Origin: Candidatus Latescibacterota bacterium | GTDB taxonomy: Bacteria; Latescibacterota; UBA2968; UBA8231 | NCBI GenBank assembly: GCA_022827835.1 | Contig: JAJEIO010000019.1 | Location: 62,001-126,000 of the forward strand | Length of the DNA stretch: 64,000 bases | Direction of reading: 5' to 3' | Part shown: positions 34,501-42,686 of the stretch, piece by piece | How positions within the stretch are numbered: position 1 is the first letter of the stretch | Layout of the letters: each line of letters opens with the position of its first letter | Translations under genes and position numbers: made by a program | Notes under the pieces: generated by a model | What the model saw: only the letters and a program-made list of their open reading frames with translations | Told to the model about the DNA's origin: nothing | Databases searched by the model: none

Positions 34501-35466
34501 ATGCTAGATTTTCTACAGCGGCAATTTCTGCCCGTTGGTCTGTTGGTCGTGGCCGTGGTGGGTTTCTTCTTCCCCCGTCCGGGCCTCTACATGGCCGAAC
34601 TGCCCACGCAGTACGTCGCGGTTAGCCTCATCTTTTTCCTTTCGGGGCTGATGTTGAAGACCGACGAAGTCCACGCCGCCCTCGCCGCGTGGAAGGCGAC
34701 GTCGTGGGGGTGTGTTTCGATTCTCTTCGCCACGCCCTTTATCGGTGCGGCGATCGCGTTCCAGCTTCCGATGGAACCCGCCTTCCAGTTCGGTCTGGCC
34801 CTGTTCTGCTGCATGCCGACGACCCTGACCTCGGGCGTGGCGCTGACGGCGCAGGCCCGAGGCAACGTAGCCTTGGCCTTGCTTTTGACGGTGCTGACCA
34901 ATGTCGCCGGCATATTCACGGTGCCCTTCGTGTTGGCGCATCTGCTGAGTTCCCTAGGCCAGGTCGAGCTTTCGGCTAGCGATCTGTTCGCCAAACTCTG
35001 TCTTTCGATATTGCTGCCCTTGGGCGTCGGCAAGTACCTGCGGCGCTTCGCCGTCGATTGGATCGACGCCCAGCGCTCGCGATTGACTTTGGCCAGCAAC
35101 GCGGCGCTGATCTCGATTCCGTGGATGAAATTCAGCGAGTCCTCCGGGCGGCTAGCCCAGATAGAACCTGCGAGCTTGTTGATTATGGTGGTGTCTGGAT
35201 TGGCAATCCATGCGCTCTACCTGCTGCTCAACGGCGGCGCTTGCGTGCTTTTGCAGCTCGAAGCGGCGGCGCGCAAGACCGTTGTGCTGATGGCGAGCCA
35301 GAAGACCTTGCCGGTGGCGATGACGGTGCTGGCGTTTTTGCCGGATTCGGCGGTATCGCCCGAGCAGAAGGGGTTGCTAGCAATACCTTGTATTGTATTT
35401 CACCTAGGGCAGATTTTCATGGATGCAGTTATCGCGACGCGGTGGGGGAACCGTGCAGCAGGTTAG
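34501..35466 (+). CDS. Bile acid:sodium symporter-like (SBF-like) transporter
   Basis: 321 residues, about ten helices. ATG 34501 is chosen: an upstream GTG at 34474 sits inside the terminator hairpin. BASS fold signatures: VSLIFFLSGLMLKTDEV and LFCCMPTTLTSGVALTAQARGN (central unwound helix), SQKTLPVAMTVLAFLP. It probably transports a small organic acid with Na+; substrate unknown. The next gene is a small lipoprotein. Confidence 0.87.
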   Translation: MLDFLQRQFLPVGLLVVAVVGFFFPRPGLYMAELPTQYVAVSLIFFLSGLMLKTDEVHAALAAWKATSWGCVSILFATPFIGAAIAFQLPMEPAFQFGLALFCCMPTTLTSGVALTAQARGNVALALLLTVLTNVAGIFTVPFVLAHLLSSLGQVELSASDLFAKLCLSILLPLGVGKYLRRFAVDWIDAQRSRLTLASNAALISIPWMKFSESSGRLAQIEPASLLIMVVSGLAIHALYLLLNGGACVLLQLEAAARKTVVLMASQKTLPVAMTVLAFLPDSAVSPEQKGLLAIPCIVFHLGQIFMDAVIATRWGNRAAG

Positions 35467-35515
35467 GTGTTCTCACAGTGCAGGCTATGGCTCTCTTTTA
35501 ACGGAGAGGAAGACT

Positions 35516-35917
35516 ATGCGATACTTGATTGCGGCGGCATGGATCGCCGTTTCCCTCGTTGCTTGCGGCGACTCGGATCCCGTTGGAGACAACAATGGCG
35601 ACCAGCGGACCGAGGAAGGCGACCGTGCACAGCTAGCGGAGATGCGACGGGAAATCGACGCGCTCGTCGGCGACGCTGCGGGCGCGTCGATTGAGGACTG
35701 TCGCTACGCGGGCTTGGGCTCCAAGCCCTGCGGCGGTCCTTGGGAGTTTATAGTTTACTCTGCTTCGTCCACCGATACGACGGCACTAGCCGAGCGGCTA
35801 ACAGCGTATAACGCCTTTGAAGCCGAGATGAACGAACTCTATGGGTATGCTTCGGACTGCTCACTGCCCAACGCGCCGGTGTTGACGTATGGGGATGGGC
35901 GGTGCGTCGCTGAGTGA
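35516..35917 (+). CDS. Small lipoprotein of unknown function
   Basis: 133 residues from ATG 35516 with AGAGGA upstream. MRYLIAAAWIAVSLVAC|GDSD is a lipoprotein signal (lipobox LVAC). The mature chain has two helices (LAEMRREIDALVGDAAGA; LAERLTAYNAFEAEMNELYG) and Cys pairs in DCRYAG-GSKPCGGP and SDCSLP, suggesting disulfides. No family recognised. Confidence 0.65.
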   Translation: MRYLIAAAWIAVSLVACGDSDPVGDNNGDQRTEEGDRAQLAEMRREIDALVGDAAGASIEDCRYAGLGSKPCGGPWEFIVYSASSTDTTALAERLTAYNAFEAEMNELYGYASDCSLPNAPVLTYGDGRCVAE

Positions 35918-35959
35918 CGCCTTGCCTGCAAGAGCGTCGATCAACTCGGACCTCGCTGC

Positions 35960-36967
35960 TCAAATCTGCGAACGGTAGATCGCATCGACCAATTCCATGG
36001 TCTTGGTCGCGTCGTCGAAATTCGTTTCGGGATCTTTTCCCTTTAACATGCAATCCACAAAATGGCGGTTGATATCGTAGGGGCCGAAGGCTCGATAGTC
36101 CTCTGCGCTGCCTGCTAAGACGGAGGGGTCTAACTCGTCGATAGGCTCGGTTTTGTTGTCGGCGTAGAGCTGACCGCCTTCTTCGGGATCGCCGAAGAAG
36201 GAGATGCCAGGGGCATGGATCTCGACGCTGAATATCCGCCGACCGGCCATGAAGTTGTTGAGCAAGAGTCCGGTGGCCCCGCTGCTGAAACGGACTAGGG
36301 CTAAATGGACATTCCAGTGGTCGGCGTCGAGGCGGCGCGAGTCGCTGGCGACGGATTCGACTTCGCCGCCGCACAGGTAGCGCAGGGTATCCACGGCGTG
36401 AATGCCATCGCAGGTAAGCATGTCCAACGCTCCGCGATAGTAGGGAGCACCGCCGACCCAGTTTTTGTAGAAGCTGGCGTGGGCAGTGTGCACAGTGCCT
36501 CGTTTTTCGCACAGGGTTTTGCCACGGCGAATGACGGGGGCAAAACGCCGTTGGAAGGCGACGCCAGTCAGGACGTTGTGGCGACGGGCCAAAACGGCGA
36601 GTTGGCGGATTTGCTCAGTGGTAACGGCGGGAGGTTTTTCGATGATGAGATGGCAGCCGTGTTCGATTACGGTGGCGCAGATGTCGAAAAGGTGGTGCGG
36701 CGGCATGATGGCGTAAACCGCGTCGGGTTTTTCGCGTTCGAGCATTTGGCGATAGGCGCTGTAGCGGCCTTTGATGTCGTAGAGGTCACAGGTTTTGTGC
36801 AGGCGCTGTTCGTCGAGTTCGGCGACGGCGACTAGTTCGGCCTCGGGGATGTCGCGCAATGAGGGGTAGTGGGCCATCAGGGCGCGGCCACCAGCGCCGA
36901 TGAAGGCGACGCGGAGTTTCTTGCTGGCGCGACTTTTGTACTTGGGCCGCGTTTTGGCTTTGGCCAT
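35960..36967 (-). CDS. Gfo/Idh/MocA-family oxidoreductase
   Basis: 335 residues from ATG 36967. Rossmann domain with KLRVAFIGAGGRALMAHYPSL, and the usual EKP motif IIEKPPAVTTEQI with Lys of catalysis; the second domain has FQRRFAPVI and DGIHAVDTLRYL. NAD(P)-dependent sugar or inositol oxidoreductase, substrate unknown. Convergent with the small lipoprotein gene. Confidence 0.9.
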   Translation of the reverse strand: MAKAKTRPKYKSRASKKLRVAFIGAGGRALMAHYPSLRDIPEAELVAVAELDEQRLHKTCDLYDIKGRYSAYRQMLEREKPDAVYAIMPPHHLFDICATVIEHGCHLIIEKPPAVTTEQIRQLAVLARRHNVLTGVAFQRRFAPVIRRGKTLCEKRGTVHTAHASFYKNWVGGAPYYRGALDMLTCDGIHAVDTLRYLCGGEVESVASDSRRLDADHWNVHLALVRFSSGATGLLLNNFMAGRRIFSVEIHAPGISFFGDPEEGGQLYADNKTEPIDELDPSVLAGSAEDYRAFGPYDINRHFVDCMLKGKDPETNFDDATKTMELVDAIYRSQI

Positions 36968-36998
36968 GTCTATTCTCCGAGCGAAGCTATGCGTGAAG

Positions 36999-37029
36999 GT
37001 CCGCAGATGGACGCAGATAAACGCAGAAT
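36999..37029. repeat. ATCTGCGT-type degenerate repeat
   Basis: Minus strand reads TTCTGCGTTTATCTGCGTCC then ATCTGCGGACC: three TCTGCG units spaced about 10-11 nt. It lies in the leader between the two Gfo/Idh/MocA genes. I recall similar short runs in unrelated environmental genomes, unverified. Confidence 0.45.
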
Positions 37030-37114
37030 AGTAGAAACAAGACGATCTACCGCTCGAATCGTTCAAATTATGGAAGATTCGCGATGGCGTTGCCTGTCTG
37101 AATGGCTGCGGAGG

Positions 37115-38218
37115 TTACGCCTCTTGCTCCTTGAAATTCCCCGCCCGACGCAGCGCTTCGACGCCGGATTCGGCGAGTGAGATGGGGAAGTGAACGGGGC
37201 GGTTGCCCTCTAGCTGCGACTGGTAGATGGCCATGACCATTTCCAACGAGCGGCGACCTACGGCTCCGTCGCTGCGCAAGGTGCCGCGTCCTTCCAAAGC
37301 GTCAATCAACTCAGACAGTGCTGCGACGTACGTAGAGACCGGGGCCGGCCGTTCGACTTCGACTTCTTCGAGGCTGCTCCACTCAAAGCCGCTGTCAGGC
37401 TCAGACAGCGCGACCTTGGACTGAAAGAGGCGGACCTGCTCGAGGTCCATGCGGATCAGGCCGGTTGAGCCGCGCAGCTCGAAGGCGTTGTCGTTATACT
37501 GCGTCAGCTCGGCACCGCAGATCAGCCCGGTGGCTCCCCCTTTGAACTTGAGCATAGCAGCCGAAAAATCCTCGACAGCCCAGGGACGCATGCGCTGCTC
37601 AGCCATGCCGCACAGCCAATCCACCTCGCCGGCGTAGAGATCCATCAGGTCAAAATAATGGGTGAAGTCGTGCAGTAAGGGGCCTTCGTTCTCGCTGCGC
37701 CACCAAGGGGCCGGTTTGCCGCCATCCATATAGCAATAGATGTGGTTGAACTCGCCGATAGCTCCCGCGTCGAGGAGTGTTTTGGCGAGAACCCACTCGG
37801 AGTGCCAGCGGCGGTTGTGGTTGACCTGCAAGAGCACGTCCTCCCCTTGGCAGGCCGCGATCATCTGGTCGCATTCCTCCAGCGAAAGGGCCATTGGCTT
37901 TTCGCAGATGATGGCTCGGGTCGAGGCGGCTTGGGCGCAGTTGGTGACCATTTCGGCGTGGAGTTCGGGGTGGGTGGCAACGATGCAGATGTCGGGCTGG
38001 ACTTCGGCGAGCATTTGCCGATAGTCGTGGTAGAGTGCCTCGACGTCGAAGCGCTCGCCAAAGGCGTCGAGCTTTTCGCGTCCCCGGTTGACGCCAGCGA
38101 CCAACTCGCAGGAAGGGTGTTGAGCGACAGCAGCGGCGTGGTTGTCGGGCAGGTCGGAGAAACTGAACTGATAGCCGACGCGACCCGTGCCGATGATAGC
38201 AATGCGATACGTGGACAT
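37115..38218 (-). CDS. Gfo/Idh/MocA-family oxidoreductase
   Basis: 367 residues from ATG 38218 (MSTYRIAIIGTGRVGYQF). Rossmann fold then EKPMALSLEECDQMI with catalytic Lys; C-domain VNHNRRWHSEWV and HDFTHYFDLMDLYAG (catalytic His region). Follows ogt by 13 bp, probably in one operon. Different subfamily from the gene to its left; the two share only the fold. Confidence 0.9.
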   Translation of the reverse strand: MSTYRIAIIGTGRVGYQFSFSDLPDNHAAAVAQHPSCELVAGVNRGREKLDAFGERFDVEALYHDYRQMLAEVQPDICIVATHPELHAEMVTNCAQAASTRAIICEKPMALSLEECDQMIAACQGEDVLLQVNHNRRWHSEWVLAKTLLDAGAIGEFNHIYCYMDGGKPAPWWRSENEGPLLHDFTHYFDLMDLYAGEVDWLCGMAEQRMRPWAVEDFSAAMLKFKGGATGLICGAELTQYNDNAFELRGSTGLIRMDLEQVRLFQSKVALSEPDSGFEWSSLEEVEVERPAPVSTYVAALSELIDALEGRGTLRSDGAVGRRSLEMVMAIYQSQLEGNRPVHFPISLAESGVEALRRAGNFKEQEA

Positions 38219-38231
38219 GAGACCTCCAGCC

Positions 38232-38732
38232 TTAGAAGAGATCGAGTTGAGGGGCAAGCGCGCCTTCGAGGGCGAGCAGCGCTCTTTTGATAGACAGCCC
38301 TCCGGCGTAGCCGACTAGCGCGCCGTTGCTGCCGATCACTCGGTGACAAGGCACGACGATCGGCAGGGGGTTCCTGCCGTTGGCCAAGCCGACGGCGCGG
38401 ACCGAGCTTGGGTTGCCGATGCGGCGAGCTAGCTCCAAATAAGAGATCGTCTCGCCATAGGGAATTTCCAAGAGTGCGGCCCAGACTTTGCGCTGAAACG
38501 CCGTTCCTTGGGGATTGAGCGGCAGGTCGAAGCTGTGCAGGTGTCCGGCGAAGTAGGAATCGAGTTGGTCGGCGACCGGGTAGGGTAGAGCAGCTACGGC
38601 CTGCCAATCTGACGGTGGAGTAAAGTCGCCGCTCTCAAAATAGATGTGCCGCAAGCCCGTGGAGTCGCCGGCTAGGAGTAGCTCGCCGATGGAGCTGGAC
38701 ATGGTGGTGTAGAGCAGGTTCTCAGTGGACAT
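38232..38732 (-). CDS. ogt: Methylated-DNA-protein-cysteine methyltransferase
   Basis: 166 residues. Active site PIVVPCHRVIGSNG with acceptor Cys129, preceded by YLELARRIGNPSSVRAVG and the C-terminal GYAGGLSIKRALLALEG. It removes O6-alkyl groups from guanine, suicide enzyme. Upstream of the second Gfo gene. Confidence 0.93.
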   Translation of the reverse strand: MSTENLLYTTMSSSIGELLLAGDSTGLRHIYFESGDFTPPSDWQAVAALPYPVADQLDSYFAGHLHSFDLPLNPQGTAFQRKVWAALLEIPYGETISYLELARRIGNPSSVRAVGLANGRNPLPIVVPCHRVIGSNGALVGYAGGLSIKRALLALEGALAPQLDLF

Positions 38733-38761
38733 AGCGATATCCTTTAATTTCTGACGGCAAC

Positions 38762-38802
38762 ATCGCAGTAGGGGACGGTTTTAAACAGTCCCCTACTGCG
38801 AT
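38762..38802. repeat. Perfect 15-bp inverted repeat at the end of the mscS gene
   Basis: ATCGCAGTAGGGGAC (38762-38776) and GTCCCCTACTGCGAT (38788-38802) with an 11-bp loop. The mscS stop codon lies in the right arm. There is no U-tract on either side, so it may be a protective 3' hairpin or a factor-dependent terminator. Confidence 0.7.
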
Positions 38803-40058
38803 TCCCCCAGCGCCTGAAAGTCCGTCCCGGTCGGCTCCTGAAAGACTCGCAGATCAAAGGCGGGCACAATGGCGAAGATGTGGTCGAAAATGTCGGCCTG
38901 AATCGCCTCGTAGTTGGCCCAGACTATATCCTTGCAAAAGACGTAAATTTCGAGGGGTAGTCCCTTGGAGGTCGGCGCTAGCTGACGCACCAGAAAGGTC
39001 ATCTCTTGGTTGATCTGCGGATGGTTTTTCAGATACGCATGTACATAGGCGCGGAAGGTGCCGATATTGGTCATGCGCCGGCCATTTACCAGATGTGAGA
39101 GATCCACTTGGTTGAGTTTGTTGTATTCGGCTAGCTCCTGCTTCTTGCGCTCAATGTGAGCGGTGATGTACTGGATTTTGGCAAAGCGGGTGAGCATTTC
39201 CTCGTCGCAAAACTTGATGGTACTGACGTCGAGATGGATCGCCCGCTTGATCCGCCGCCCGCCCGACTCCTGCATCCCGCGCCAGTTTTTGAACGATTCG
39301 CTGATCAGCGCGTACGTGGGAATGGTGGTGATGGTCTTGTCCCAGTTTTGCACCTTGACCGTCGTCAGCGTGATGTCAATCACGTCGCCGTCGGCTCCGT
39401 ACTGGGGCATTTCAATCCAGTCGCCGTAGGCGACCATGCGGTTTACCGAGGTCTGGATGCCGGCGACCAACCCGAGAATCGAGTCGCGGAAGACTAAAAG
39501 CAAAACCGCGGTCATCGCCGTCAGGCCACCGAGCAAGTAGAGCGGCGATTGGCCGATTAGGGTTGCGACGACGACGATACTGCCGAGCAAAAAGAGGATG
39601 ATCTTGAGGAACTGCACCGGCCCCTTGATGGAGACTTCGTGCGAGGTCCTAGTGCTGTTGTAGATGCTGACGCCCGCGCTTATCAACGCCTCAACGGCTA
39701 GTAAGCCGGCGAGCACCAGATAAATATGCGCCGCGGTCTGGATGATTTTGACGGAAACGGGGTGGCCCTCTAAGGCCATTGGCCCTAGGTGGTAGAAGAT
39801 GAGGCCGGGGACTAGATGGGCCAGCCGGTGCAGGACCCGGCACTCGATCAGGGCGTCGTCCCAGGGGATATCGGTGCGGCGAATGATGGCGTCGAAGCCG
39901 CGGAGTAAAGGCCCTCTGGCTAGAAGGTGGGCGAGCAAGGCGATAAAGGCCACCACAGCCAAGGCGACCAGTGCGGCGAGGTCTTCGCCGAGGTCTTTGC
40001 CGAGGCCCCATTCGAGAAATTGGCTGCGCAGTAAGTTGAGCATCTGTTGTTTACCCAT
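38793..40058 (-). CDS. MscS-family mechanosensitive channel, YbdG type
   Basis: 421 residues. N-terminal helices, then the pore helix LIGQSPLYLLGGLTAMTAVLLLVF and the MscS beta domain (RMVAYGDWIEMPQYGADG, NWDKTITTIPTYALISESFKNW, typical of YbdG). The C-terminal domain continues with LEIYVFCKDIVWANYEAIQ. Gates under hypo-osmotic tension. Monocistronic, ends in the hairpin above. Confidence 0.9.
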   Translation of the reverse strand: MGKQQMLNLLRSQFLEWGLGKDLGEDLAALVALAVVAFIALLAHLLARGPLLRGFDAIIRRTDIPWDDALIECRVLHRLAHLVPGLIFYHLGPMALEGHPVSVKIIQTAAHIYLVLAGLLAVEALISAGVSIYNSTRTSHEVSIKGPVQFLKIILFLLGSIVVVATLIGQSPLYLLGGLTAMTAVLLLVFRDSILGLVAGIQTSVNRMVAYGDWIEMPQYGADGDVIDITLTTVKVQNWDKTITTIPTYALISESFKNWRGMQESGGRRIKRAIHLDVSTIKFCDEEMLTRFAKIQYITAHIERKKQELAEYNKLNQVDLSHLVNGRRMTNIGTFRAYVHAYLKNHPQINQEMTFLVRQLAPTSKGLPLEIYVFCKDIVWANYEAIQADIFDHIFAIVPAFDLRVFQEPTGTDFQALGESQ

Positions 40059-40115
40059 CCAAGGGCGGCGTCATCGATGTTCTACGCGACGATCTGTGTC
40101 CGGCGGTACCTCATG

Positions 40116-40136
40116 CGGCCACATCAAGTGTGGCCG
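40116..40136. terminator. Hairpin after rnd
   Basis: CGGCCACA/TGTGGCCG, 8 bp with 5-nt loop, 2 bp beyond the rnd stop on the minus strand. No U-run follows, so it is a weak terminator or 3' stabiliser. Confidence 0.4.
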
Positions 40137-40138
40137 GA

Positions 40139-41248
40139 TTACTCGGGGCAAGTGGCGATGCCGTATAGGGCTTCGCCAATGAAATCGCGCCGCCACCCGC
40201 GCAGGAGGCGATGATCCTCGGGCGTGGCCGCGACCGCGGCGATGACTAGGTTGTGCACTTCGGCGCGGGTGGCGACAAAGGGCGCATCAATCCGCGCCGC
40301 GTCGCTTTGGCGGCGCAAGTGATCCATGGACTGGGCGAGTTTGCGTTCGATGACCTCCTTGTCGAGTTGCGGTCGGCGCAGCCGGGGCGGGCACTCCGCG
40401 TCGGGGACGGCCAAGCCACAGCGAATCTGTTGGAGAAGGTAGCGGTCGTAGCGGTGATTGCCGAGCGCGCGGATCCGGCCCAGTTCCTCCAGCGACTGAG
40501 GCTTGCGCCGGGCTAGTAACACGAGGACTTCGTCCGTCAACACGTGATTGCGCGGCCGGTCGCATCGCTGGGCTTCCTTTTCGCGCCAAGCGGTCAACTC
40601 GCGGAGGATGGCCAACTCGCGCGGGGAAGCTCGGCCCGTGCCCTTGATCCGCGTGAATTGCTCGCGTGGGTCTCGCTCCTCGTATAGACTCGGATCGTCG
40701 TATGCGGCCATTTCCTCGGTCAGCCATGTGCTGCGACCAATTTCTTCGACGCGAGCTTGTAACACCTTGCGCGCGTCGTGCAGATAGCGCACGTCCTCAA
40801 TGGCGTACGCTAGCTGGTCCTCCGATAGAGGACGACGGACCCAGTTGGTGAGCGTCTCAGTTTTGTCGAGGACCACGCCGAGGGTTTGCTCCAAGAGTTC
40901 GGCTAGCGAAGTGGTAGAACTCATATTGGCAAGCCCGGCCGCGCAGCGGGTGTCGAAGACGTTGCGCGGAAAAGTACCCGTGGCCCGGCGCAGGATAGCC
41001 AAATCCTGTTGGGCGTCGTGGAGAATCAGTTCGACCTCTGGGTGTTCTAACAGGGCACCAAGGGGCGAGAGATCCGCAATCGCCACCGGATCGATCAGGT
41101 GGCAGTCGCCGTCGGTGAGGGCCAATTGGATTACGCCTAGCTTGGGATAGTAGGTACGGTTCCAAACGAATTCAGTGTCTAGGGCAACGCGCTCATAGGC
41201 TAGAGCGCGCTCGACGAGTTCGGCAAGGGCCTTTGCAGTGTGAATCAT
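40139..41248 (-). CDS. rnd: Ribonuclease D
   Basis: 369 residues. DEDD exonuclease: ALDTEFVWNRTYYPKLGVIQL (Asp, Glu), LILHDAQQDLAIL (Asp), and AYAIEDVRYLHDARKVL (Tyr-x3-Asp). An HRDC domain follows (LREL...LTDEVLVLLARRKPQSLEELGRI), then a helical C-terminal domain. 3'-5' trimming of tRNA and small RNAs. 50 bp from the MFS gene. Confidence 0.93.
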   Translation of the reverse strand: MIHTAKALAELVERALAYERVALDTEFVWNRTYYPKLGVIQLALTDGDCHLIDPVAIADLSPLGALLEHPEVELILHDAQQDLAILRRATGTFPRNVFDTRCAAGLANMSSTTSLAELLEQTLGVVLDKTETLTNWVRRPLSEDQLAYAIEDVRYLHDARKVLQARVEEIGRSTWLTEEMAAYDDPSLYEERDPREQFTRIKGTGRASPRELAILRELTAWREKEAQRCDRPRNHVLTDEVLVLLARRKPQSLEELGRIRALGNHRYDRYLLQQIRCGLAVPDAECPPRLRRPQLDKEVIERKLAQSMDHLRRQSDAARIDAPFVATRAEVHNLVIAAVAATPEDHRLLRGWRRDFIGEALYGIATCPE

Positions 41249-41298
41249 GCGTCCGTGGGCATCTTGAAGTGAAGATTAAGCAACATACGACGGAGGCT

Positions 41299-42600
41299 CT
41301 AAGATGACAAGCGCAAGAAGCGGCGCACGGGGGTTTGCTCCCGGTAACCGGCCAGCCGAGTACTGAGTAGCCAAGCCGCAACAAACGCGAACTGGACTGC
41401 ACACAAATAAAAGAGCGGCCCCCGCGGACCTGCCAGCGCAGCAGACCATTGGAAACAGGCCCCACCCGCGATGCCGCCGACAATACCGCCCAGTGCCGAA
41501 GCGTACATCGCAAGGGAGAACCCCTCGGCTTGGTACTCTTTGGAAACGGCGTCGATCATCGCCCGCGACTGCCCCATTTGGTGGCCGCCGTCCAGCGCAC
41601 CCCAGAGCAGATAGACGCCCCCCGCCCAAAGTGCGATCCACGGGAGTCCCGTAGGCAGGAAGAGCCAAGCGGGTGCCATGGCCGCCTGCAGCAACAGCGT
41701 GATGGTCAGCGGTCCCCGACTGCCGTGCCGGTCCACCATCCGCCCCCAGCCATGCAGCCCAGCCACATAGCCGAGGGCTTGTACTGGCGTCATCCAGACG
41801 AAGTAGCTAACGGGCAGCCCCCCACCCGTGAGTGCTACGACCCACAGCGGGAAGGTTGCCGCTAGCACGGCTGTACGGGCCATAATGAAGAGGGTGTACG
41901 TGCGGATCTGGGGCGCGGCGAAGGCTTGGCGCAAGCGGCGAGTTAGACCGTCTTCGGGCGAGGACAGCGGTTGCTCAGCTACTGCGCGCACCAAGAAGGC
42001 CCCGCCGCAGGTGGAAAAAACCGCCAGAGCGAAGAGCGGACCGAAGTCGTCGGCTATGGGCTGAGAGCCGAGGTACCAGCCGATCAGGATGGGCAAGACG
42101 AGTTCGAGCAGGCGCTGCTGAAGGCGCATGCGCGTGAGAAAGGCACCGATTCCACTGCTAGCGGTGTTGTCTTGGACTAGGGGCCACCAAGCGGTGTTGC
42201 CTGCTTGTTGTATGAGACCTCGGGCGCTAAACAGGGCTAGTCCGATCCAAGCAGCCCAAACCCCGTTCGCGCCGTAGAACGCCAACAGCGCCAGGGCTAG
42301 CCCCGCTGGCAACGAGCAGAGCCTTCCCCAAAAGAAGAGTCCGGCCTTCCCGGTGCGGTGCATGAGTTGCAACCCGACGACGCGCCCCATCTTCTGGAGA
42401 TACTCGCTGGTGGCGACTAAGCCGATGAGAAAGGGCGAGGCATTGAGCGAGAGGAGAAAGAGGGGGACGATGGAAGTGAGGAGGGCGTTGTTGATCGAGC
42501 CGCTAACGGCGACGCCGATCAACCGCGACTGGCTGCGGAGACGAGCTGCGGGGGAAAGTCTGTGTGTGGGGTTTGCCGGGTTGCTTGGGGTGTCGGGCAT
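41299..42600 (-). CDS. MFS transporter
   Basis: 433 residues from ATG 42600, about 12 helices. VSGSINNALLTSIVPLFLLSLNASPFLIGLVATSEYLQKMG shows helix 1-2 layout; GQSRAMIDAVSKEYQAEGFSLAMYASALGG is the sixth-seventh region. The RxGR-like loop between helices 2-3 is GLQLMHRTGKAG. Substrate unknown; sulfatases next door suggest a sugar or glycan fragment. Confidence 0.85.
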   Translation of the reverse strand: MPDTPSNPANPTHRLSPAARLRSQSRLIGVAVSGSINNALLTSIVPLFLLSLNASPFLIGLVATSEYLQKMGRVVGLQLMHRTGKAGLFFWGRLCSLPAGLALALLAFYGANGVWAAWIGLALFSARGLIQQAGNTAWWPLVQDNTASSGIGAFLTRMRLQQRLLELVLPILIGWYLGSQPIADDFGPLFALAVFSTCGGAFLVRAVAEQPLSSPEDGLTRRLRQAFAAPQIRTYTLFIMARTAVLAATFPLWVVALTGGGLPVSYFVWMTPVQALGYVAGLHGWGRMVDRHGSRGPLTITLLLQAAMAPAWLFLPTGLPWIALWAGGVYLLWGALDGGHQMGQSRAMIDAVSKEYQAEGFSLAMYASALGGIVGGIAGGACFQWSAALAGPRGPLFYLCAVQFAFVAAWLLSTRLAGYREQTPVRRFLRLSS

Positions 42601-42686
42601 AAAAAAGAAGAAAAGGCCGACAGCATGTCTGGGCAAATTGCGCTCAGCGCTTGTGTATCAGCACGCTAAACGGGTGCTGCTCAGCG

